64,000 bases of DNA from Flemingiibacterium sp045578725 (GTDB lineage: Bacteria > Bacillota > Clostridia > Oscillospirales > CAG-272), in the NCBI GenBank assembly GCA_045578725.1, contig JAZNKS010000022.1:6047-70046 (forward strand). The letters are read 5' to 3'. The translations under genes were made by a program, and so were the position numbers. How positions within the stretch are numbered: the stretch's first letter is position 1; every line of letters begins with the position of its first letter. Under the pieces are notes generated by a model. It was not told where the DNA came from. It ran no database searches and was given only the letters and a program-made list of their open reading frames with translations. Shown here in pieces: positions 59,367-64,000 of the stretch.

Positions 59367-60611
59367 TTACAGCTCCAGTTCGCCCTCGAAGAGCGCATCG
59401 TCCACTTCCCACAGCGAGAAGGGGGATTTCGGATCGGGATCGCGTTTGATCCAGCGGCCGTCGGTGAAATCCGGGATGGATTTTGTCGCACATCCCTCGG
59501 CAATGGATTCCTCCGTCAGAATGCCGATAGCCATCAGGGTCGCAGAATCGTAAACATCGATCGGTGTCTGAATACGGTTGCGCACCGCATAGAGGAAGGC
59601 CCGCATAACCAGCCAGTCCATGCCGCCGTGTCCGCCCGTGAATTCAGCCGCTCCCGTCTTTTTCCAGAGCGGATGCTCGTATTCCGGCAGATAGTTGGCA
59701 AAGGGCTCCCACTGTTTCAGCGGTGAGCGTTTGTTGATATAGATGGAATTCATGTCCTCCATCCAGATGCCGTTTGTGCCCTGCACGCGGCCGCTTCTGG
59801 AATAGGGGCGGGGCGTGGAGGTGTCGTGGTTCATCACGATCGTCTCCCCATTGGCACAGCGGATAATGGTTGTCACCACATCGCCGAGACGGAAGGGAGC
59901 GCGGGCGAGCGGATGCTCTTCCCCGTAGGTGTCCAGAAGATACTGGTTCAGACCCCGCTGCTTGGTCGCCATGGCATTCAGGGTCATGAGCCGGTTTCCG
60001 CGGTTGATATTGAGATAGGTCATCATCGGGCCGAGCTCATGGGTGGAATACAGCTCCGCATTGCGATGGATATAATGCCATGCGCGCTCATGATCCCGCG
60101 CCATTGCATCGGTGACATCCCGCTTATCGTGGCCGTATGCGCCCTCACAGTGGAGCACCTCACCGAACAGACCCTTTTTGATCATGTTCAGAACCGTCAT
60201 TTCCGACCGTTCGTAGCAGCAGTTTTCCAGCATCATCGCCGGCACGCCCGTTTCCTCATAGGTGCGGACGAGATCCCAGCACTGGCGGATCGACTGGGCG
60301 GGACCGACCTCGAAGGCGGCATATTTGCCGCTTCGCATGGCACCGATAGCCATCCGCGCGTGATCCAGCCAATAGGTGGTAATCAGCACCGCCTCGGCAC
60401 CGTCATCGCGGCGGACAAGCTCCTGCCAATCGGTGGTTCCAAAGACCTCGCGGCCGTATTTTTCAGCGCAGAGGGCACGTCCCTTCTGCATCCGGTCCTC
60501 GTATTTGTCGCATACACCGACGATTTCCACATCGTCCATATTCAGCAGCTGTCCAAGCCACCAGCTTCCCCGGCCGCCGAGGCCGACTACGCTCATTCGG
60601 ATTTTTCTCAT
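59367..60611 (-). CDS. Gfo/Idh/MocA-family oxidoreductase or glycosidase
   Basis: 414 residues. N-terminal nucleotide-binding motif SVVGLGGRGSWWLGQLL, then IVGVCDKYEDRMQKGR, with FEVGPAQSIRQCWDLV in the place of the usual EKP motif (E-V-G-P). The EKP change, the longer C-terminal domain with ENCCYERSEMTVLNMIKKG and the HEL-type segment YSTHELGPMMTYLNINRG match the branch that includes NAD-dependent GH109-like glycosidases, so it may cleave amino-sugar glycosides by an oxidation-elimination route. The start overlaps the nagB stop (ATGA), so the two are translated together and share an amino-sugar context. Confidence 0.8.
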   Translation of the reverse strand: MRKIRMSVVGLGGRGSWWLGQLLNMDDVEIVGVCDKYEDRMQKGRALCAEKYGREVFGTTDWQELVRRDDGAEAVLITTYWLDHARMAIGAMRSGKYAAFEVGPAQSIRQCWDLVRTYEETGVPAMMLENCCYERSEMTVLNMIKKGLFGEVLHCEGAYGHDKRDVTDAMARDHERAWHYIHRNAELYSTHELGPMMTYLNINRGNRLMTLNAMATKQRGLNQYLLDTYGEEHPLARAPFRLGDVVTTIIRCANGETIVMNHDTSTPRPYSRSGRVQGTNGIWMEDMNSIYINKRSPLKQWEPFANYLPEYEHPLWKKTGAAEFTGGHGGMDWLVMRAFLYAVRNRIQTPIDVYDSATLMAIGILTEESIAEGCATKSIPDFTDGRWIKRDPDPKSPFSLWEVDDALFEGELEL

Positions 60612-61360
60612 TCTGCTGTTTCCTCCTTTGTCCGAAGAATGCCCGCCGCGCTGTCACAATCGAGATACAGGATAAAATCGGGATGGGTTTTCAGCAGGGT
60701 CGCGGGGACAAGATTGGTGGTTTCTTTTGCAAGCAGCGTTTTCTTTATCGCATCCGCCTTAACGGCATAGGGCACGCAGGATACAATTCTCTCGCACTGC
60801 ATGATCTGATAGGCGGTCATGGATACGGCCTGACAGGGCACATCGTCCATGGATGCAAACCAGCCCTCGCCCATCTGCTGGCGCTTGCAGGCCTCGTTGA
60901 GATTGACGATAATATAGGCTTCCTTCGTATCAAAATCGGCGGGCGGATCGTTGAAGGCAATATGGCCGTTTTCACCGATGCCGATCAGGCCGATATCGAT
61001 AGGCGCACGGCGGAGCTCCTTCGTCAGCCCGGCAATGCAGGCCTCGGTGCCGTCCACGAAATGCACGGCGGCCAGCGGCGCGACCTTATCGACAAAGCGC
61101 TCCTTCAGATACTTGCGGAAGCTGGCGGGATGGGTTTCGGGGAGGCCGACATATTCGTCCAGATGGAACATCTCCACCCGGCTCCAATCGATGTCCTTCT
61201 CCTTTACCAGAGCCTCCAGCGTATCAAACTGGGATGCACCGGTGGAGAGCACCATGCGGCAATGCCCTTTCTCGGCGATGACCTCGCGCAGGATGCCGGC
61301 GATATGCCGTGCGGCGCTGGCACCGAGATCGTAACGGTTGGCGGCGATACGTATTTCCAT
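60608..61360 (-). CDS. nagB: Glucosamine-6-phosphate deaminase
   Basis: 250 residues, normal for NagB, which converts glucosamine 6-phosphate to fructose 6-phosphate and ammonia. Recognisable segments are MVLSTGASQFDTLEAL, MFHLDEYVGLPETHPASFRK, GLIGIGENGHIAFNDPPADF and TAYQIMQCERIVSCVPYAVKA, with the catalytic Asp and His in place. ATG at 61360 is preferred; the ribosome contact is probably the GTGATC just upstream rather than a classical GGAGG box. Coupled by ATGA overlap to the Gfo/Idh gene. Its leader contains a hairpin element repeated near the right end of the window. Confidence 0.93.
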   Translation of the reverse strand: MEIRIAANRYDLGASAARHIAGILREVIAEKGHCRMVLSTGASQFDTLEALVKEKDIDWSRVEMFHLDEYVGLPETHPASFRKYLKERFVDKVAPLAAVHFVDGTEACIAGLTKELRRAPIDIGLIGIGENGHIAFNDPPADFDTKEAYIIVNLNEACKRQQMGEGWFASMDDVPCQAVSMTAYQIMQCERIVSCVPYAVKADAIKKTLLAKETTNLVPATLLKTHPDFILYLDCDSAAGILRTKEETAE

Positions 61361-61400
61361 AATGATCACTATGGCTTTCGCGTCAGCGAAAGCTTCCTTT
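61361..61400 (-). promoter_or_regulatory. Hairpin leader element of nagB (copy 1)
   Basis: Reading leftward: AAAGGAAG, hairpin GCTTTCGC-TGAC-GCGAAAGC (61374-61393), CCATAGTGATCATT, then ATG. The same order of parts with 4-6 differences lies before the gene at 63974. GTGATC can pair with the 3' end of 16S rRNA beyond the core anti-Shine-Dalgarno. The AAAGGAAG box is over 30 bases from the ATG unless the hairpin brings it near. Confidence 0.7.
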
Positions 61401-61425
61401 CGGTTTTATGATTCGATTCGGTATC

Positions 61426-61454
61426 ATTATACAGATTTCCCAGCGGCTTGTCAA
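61426..61454 (-). promoter_or_regulatory. Promoter of nagB operon
   Basis: Minus strand TTGACA (61449-61454), 17-bp spacer, TATAAT (61426-61431): full consensus. Confidence 0.87.
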
Positions 61455-61603
61455 GTTCTATTCTTGGGCTTTTTATCTCAAAAATTGGGATGGGAGGCCC
61501 GGTATGATTCCAAATTATTGAGATATCTTTGTCGATTTTTGCTCTTTTCAAACGGCTGCTTTTCGTGTATAATAAAGAAAAGAGGCGAGAGGAGGCCAAA
61601 AGT

Positions 61604-62521
61604 ATGACGGAACCTATGCAGCCACCCCACCGACAGTCCATTTATCAGAGCCCGGTAACAGGCGTTGTACCCTTCCGGGCTTCCTTCAAATCCCATAAAA
61701 ACTGCAGCGATCATTGGCACAGCGAAATCGAGATTTTCTATCTGATGCCCGCCAGCGGACCGATCACGGTCTACATTGAGGGTGAGCCCTATCCGCTCCG
61801 GGGCCGGGATATGCTTGTTGTGCCCAGCGCCGCCGTCCACCGCATTGAGGTATCAAAAGCGGACAATCAGGTCCTGCGGCTGGATATCGGCTATCCGCTG
61901 CTTGGCGAGAATTTCCGTCCGTTCACCGAGCGGCGGTTTACAAACCCCCGCTACTGCTTTGCTGACGGCGACAATCCGAAGCTTGATGCCATCGAGCCGC
62001 TGCTTCACGCCATCCGCCAGGAAAAGGCGGTTGTATGCGAGGGGATGGCGGACAGCTCCGACCTGGATACGGTCATCAGCCGGATGCGGGTGTCCGCCCT
62101 GCTGCTTCAGATCGCGGCCGCCCTGCTGGAGGCGATGCCCTCCGCCGCCGTTTCCGCCTCCGATGCCAAAAAGCGGTACGCCCTGCAGATCGTGCAGACG
62201 GTGATTTTCTATATCCGCGATCATTACAGCGAACCGATCACGCTTGCCAAAGCCGCCGATATGGCCGGCTACGAAAAGACCCATTTCTGCCGGCTGTTCA
62301 AGGAGATCGTGGGTGTCACCTTCCATCAGTATATCACAAGACGGCGGATGGAGGCCGCCATCGAGCTGCTTCGGGATACCGAGCTGTCCGTCACCTCCAT
62401 CGCCCAATCGGTCGGCATTCCGAGTGTCAAAACCTTCTCCCGTCTTATGAATGCCCATTGCGGGCTTCCGCCAAAGGAGATCCGGAGGCACGCCGCCGAA
62501 CAGCGCGATAAGCAAACATAA
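61604..62521 (+). CDS. AraC-family regulator
   Basis: 305 residues. N-terminal cupin domain (about 15-115; CSDHWHSEIEIFYLMPA and GRDMLVVPSAAVHRI) and C-terminal double HTH (about 200-300; ITLAKAADMAGYEKTHFCRL and LSVTSIAQSVGIPSVKTFSR). GAGGAGG precedes the ATG by eight bases; earlier in-frame codons cover a -10 TATAAT at 61568-61573. Divergent from nagB and upstream of the UroD-family gene, either of which may be its target. Confidence 0.9.
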   Translation: MTEPMQPPHRQSIYQSPVTGVVPFRASFKSHKNCSDHWHSEIEIFYLMPASGPITVYIEGEPYPLRGRDMLVVPSAAVHRIEVSKADNQVLRLDIGYPLLGENFRPFTERRFTNPRYCFADGDNPKLDAIEPLLHAIRQEKAVVCEGMADSSDLDTVISRMRVSALLLQIAAALLEAMPSAAVSASDAKKRYALQIVQTVIFYIRDHYSEPITLAKAADMAGYEKTHFCRLFKEIVGVTFHQYITRRRMEAAIELLRDTELSVTSIAQSVGIPSVKTFSRLMNAHCGLPPKEIRRHAAEQRDKQT

Positions 62522-62531
62522 AGAATGGATC

Positions 62532-62576
62532 CGGATTCCCGGGCCGCTGAGCGGCGGAGGGAATCCGTCATTTTTT
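62532..62576 (+). terminator. Terminator of the AraC gene
   Basis: CGGATTCCC (62532-62540) pairs with GGGAATCCG (62559-62567), enclosing an inner stem CCGC-TGA-GCGG; TCATTTTTT follows. It stops just before the next promoter. Confidence 0.85.
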
Positions 62577-62579
62577 GAC

Positions 62580-62608
62580 TTGACAGGACTCCCATTATGT
62601 AGTATAAT
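62580..62608 (+). promoter_or_regulatory. Promoter of the UroD-family gene
   Basis: TTGACA (62580-62585), 17-bp spacer, TATAAT (62603-62608): full consensus. Confidence 0.87.
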
Positions 62609-62638
62609 GAACCCACCACAAAAAAAGGAGGAACCGCT

Positions 62639-63685
62639 ATGCAGCTTTCCGATTATACCCGCGCGCTCCTTGATGACATCGAGCGGCGTATCGATCCCGA
62701 AACCGAGGAGGATTTCATCGGGCAATGGAGGGATTTCTGGTTCACCGATCTTGATACCCCCCGCTTTCTGCCGATACGCAAAAAGATCTCCCCGCCCGGC
62801 ATCCAACCGAAAAAGATCCTGATAAACGACGCCATCTCCGATTTTGAACTGATGCTGGATTCCCAGCTGGCCGGCGTCAGCCACGCCCTCGCCGGTCAGA
62901 CGAGCGCGCTCAACATCCGCGCCAATTACGGCACGGGCATCCTCTCTTCCCTGTTTGGCGCCGAAATTTTCATGATGCCATACAACACCGATACCCTGCC
63001 CACCACCCGTTCCATCCATGACAGCGACAAAATCCGCGCCCTTGTGGATGTCGGCGTGCCCTCCCTGCGAGGAGGCTTTGGCGCCAATGTCTTTACTTTT
63101 GCCGAGCGCTGCCGGGAGATTTTCGAGTCCTATCCGAAAATCCGGCGGTATGTCGATATCTATCACCCGGATACGCAGGGCCCGCTTGACATCGCCGAGC
63201 TTCTCTGGGGCGACGAGATGTTCTATGAAATGTACGACGATCCGGATTTTGTCCATTCCTTCCTGCGGGTGATCACCGATACCTACAAGACCTTTCTGGA
63301 TGCCTGGTACCGTCTGGTTCCCCTGCGCGGTGAGCTCTCCTGCGATGGAGGGGTTATGTACCGCGGCACGATCCTTCTCCGGCTCGACAGCGGCATGAAC
63401 ATTTCCGATGACTTCTACCGCGAATTCAGCCTTCCCTATGACCGCGAGGTCTTCGATCATTTCGGCGGCGGTGCTCTCCATTTCTGCGGCCGGGGCGATC
63501 ATTACATCCGTTCCGTCTGCGAAATCGAAAATCTCTACGGCTTCAATCTCTCCCAGCCTCATCTCAATGATATGGATATAATCTTCGATGCGGCCGCGTC
63601 CACGGGCAAGCGCATTCTCCGCCTTCCGGATGCCGCCCTCTATGCCGCCCGCCCGGACATCAAAAGAGGTATGATTCACGGATAA
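62639..63685 (+). CDS. Uroporphyrinogen decarboxylase-family protein
   Basis: 348 residues of the UroD/MtaA TIM-barrel superfamily, which contains heme decarboxylases and cobalamin-dependent methyltransferases. Landmarks are the central YVDIYHPDTQGPLDIAELLW and, later, GGGALHFCGRGDHYIRS, where HFCGRGDH occupies the place of the family's HxCG zinc or active-site strand. The N-terminal arginine motif of true HemE is not evident, and no heme gene is adjacent, so a methyltransferase-like or unknown role in substrate breakdown is more likely than heme synthesis. GGAGG precedes the ATG; single-gene transcript with own promoter and terminator. Confidence 0.75.
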   Translation: MQLSDYTRALLDDIERRIDPETEEDFIGQWRDFWFTDLDTPRFLPIRKKISPPGIQPKKILINDAISDFELMLDSQLAGVSHALAGQTSALNIRANYGTGILSSLFGAEIFMMPYNTDTLPTTRSIHDSDKIRALVDVGVPSLRGGFGANVFTFAERCREIFESYPKIRRYVDIYHPDTQGPLDIAELLWGDEMFYEMYDDPDFVHSFLRVITDTYKTFLDAWYRLVPLRGELSCDGGVMYRGTILLRLDSGMNISDDFYREFSLPYDREVFDHFGGGALHFCGRGDHYIRSVCEIENLYGFNLSQPHLNDMDIIFDAAASTGKRILRLPDAALYAARPDIKRGMIHG

Positions 63686-63708
63686 TGGCGAAATAACGCT
63701 CCCATAAG

Positions 63709-63740
63709 AATGCCGGTCTGCATCGCAGACCGACATTTTT
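63709..63740 (+). terminator. Terminator of the UroD-family gene
   Basis: CGGTCTGC-ATC-GCAGACCG (63714-63732) extended by AATG/CATT across one mismatch, then a T-run. Confidence 0.88.
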
Positions 63741-63764
63741 GTTCCGAAGTGTCCGTTTTTATAC

Positions 63765-63793
63765 TTGACGGAGATCGGCGGGCGGCGTATAAT
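63765..63793 (+). promoter_or_regulatory. Promoter of the gene at the right edge
   Basis: TTGACG (63765-63770), 17-bp spacer, TATAAT (63788-63793). The roughly 175-base leader that follows contains GCCGGA-CACT-TCCGGC (63804-63819) and further hairpins, far longer than the leaders of neighbouring genes. Confidence 0.82.
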
Positions 63794-63843
63794 AATACAA
63801 ACAGCCGGACACTTCCGGCAAACCTGCTTTTGAGGTGGTTAGC

Positions 63844-63900
63844 GTGAAAAATACTTTTTCACACATGGTTTTGTGGCTTTCATGTCTCTTTGAGCCATGA
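63844..63900 (+). CDS. Possible 18-residue leader peptide
   Basis: GTG start with GAGGTGG seven bases upstream, reading MKNTFSHMVLWLSCLFEP then TGA. Its first codons form the hairpin GTGAAAAA-TAC-TTTTTCAC (63844-63862). GGTGGTTAGCGTGAAAAA here resembles GGTGATTAGTATGAAAAA at the start of the main gene, so it may be a duplicated start region rather than a working peptide. Confidence 0.3.
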   Translation: MKNTFSHMVLWLSCLFEP

Positions 63901-63936
63901 TTTTGCTTCGCAAAACCAGCCCCAATTCCCAAATAA

Positions 63937-63973
63937 GGAAGTTTTCGCTGACGCGAAAACCATGGTGATTAGT
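63937..63973 (+). promoter_or_regulatory. Hairpin leader element (copy 2)
   Basis: AAGGAAG, hairpin GTTTTCGC-TGAC-GCGAAAAC (63941-63960), CCATGGTGATTAGT, then ATG at 63974: the same element as before nagB. The stem changes relative to copy 1 (C to T and G to A at paired positions) keep the pairing. GGTGAT is complementary to the end of 16S rRNA. Another hairpin TTTTGC-TTC-GCAAAA lies at 63901-63915. Confidence 0.7.
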
Positions 63974-64000
63974 ATGAAAAAAGAATGTATCCTCGATGCC
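63974..64000 (+). CDS. Start of a gene running off the window
   Basis: Only nine codons are visible (MKKECILDA). The start is supported by the GGTGAT box and by its position after the same leader element as nagB. The product cannot be identified. Confidence 0.5.

Noticed and set aside
59023..59493. Minus-strand frame reading KIRTCDLLVPNQ and the plus-strand frame MAQLGRALGSGPRGRKFE
   Set aside because: Both are translations of, or antisense to, tRNA-Pro and its terminator, a well-known source of false genes.

Overview
The window looks like a chromosomal segment of an anaerobic, fibre-degrading member of the Clostridia (Firmicutes). GC content is in the high fifties. Promoters are almost all TTGACA-17-TATAAT, ribosome sites are strong GGAGG boxes, and the gene content (LepA-HemW operon, PepV-type dipeptidase, CwlD-like amidase, lipoprotein solute-binding proteins, many AraC regulators) fits uncultured gut or digester Clostridia. 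No rRNA, CRISPR array, transposase or prophage gene was seen. Species-level assignment is not possible from sequence reading alone.

Layout. 0-1.6 kb: ECF sigma factor overlapping a membrane anti-sigma-like partner. 1.7-7 kb: two-gene glycosidase operon (GH78-like, GH38 alpha-mannosidase). 7-12.8 kb: xylose operon read leftward (xylA, xylB, GH120 beta-xylosidase) with a divergent AraC regulator. 12.8-14.8 kb: a more AT-rich patch with a frameshifted gene remnant and two orphan membrane proteins. 14.8-21.1 kb: leftward operon whose first gene is a TetM/EF-G-like GTPase fused to a YacP/Rae1-type NYN nuclease domain, followed by an FAD oxidoreductase and a GH28-like enzyme. 21.2-21.6 kb: gene-free cluster of perfect inverted repeats. 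21.6-26.8 kb: LacI-controlled Gfo/Idh plus sugar-isomerase operon, and a YhcH / nucleoside-hydrolase / MBL operon. 27-29 kb: macrodomain-HTH protein and a vWA protein.

29-36 kb holds housekeeping genes (dipeptidase, superoxide dismutase, hemW, lepA, M23 endopeptidase). 35-40 kb: AraC regulator, orphan solute-binding lipoprotein and a GH141-like beta-helix protein. 40-44.3 kb: cell-wall genes, including a 1054-residue fusion of a GHL10 glycosidase domain with an Amidase_3 domain. 44.4-48.7 kb: tRNA-Arg and a glycosyltransferase / response regulator / histidine kinase operon preceded by 11-bp-phased direct repeats. 48.8-56 kb: two more orphan solute-binding lipoproteins, an MFS transporter, a beta-propeller glycosidase-like protein and an AraC regulator. 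56-59.2 kb: 100-bp tandem palindromic repeats, tRNA-Lys, a large putative RNA-binding protein (Sm-like + cold-shock + TPR) and tRNA-Pro. 59.3-64 kb: nagB-Gfo/Idh operon, AraC regulator, UroD-family protein and the first codons of a gene sharing an unusual hairpin leader with nagB.

How it works together: the cell appears to take up plant or host glycan fragments (xylo-oligosaccharides, mannosides, pectic or rhamnosidic pieces, amino sugars) and to cleave them largely inside the cell, since the glycosidases carry no signal peptides. They are controlled by local AraC or LacI regulators. Three solute-binding lipoproteins of one paralogous family have no permease genes nearby, so they must share permeases encoded elsewhere. 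The most novel-looking items are the GTPase-NYN fusion, the GHL10-amidase fusion, the Sm/CSD/TPR protein and the duplicated hairpin leader.
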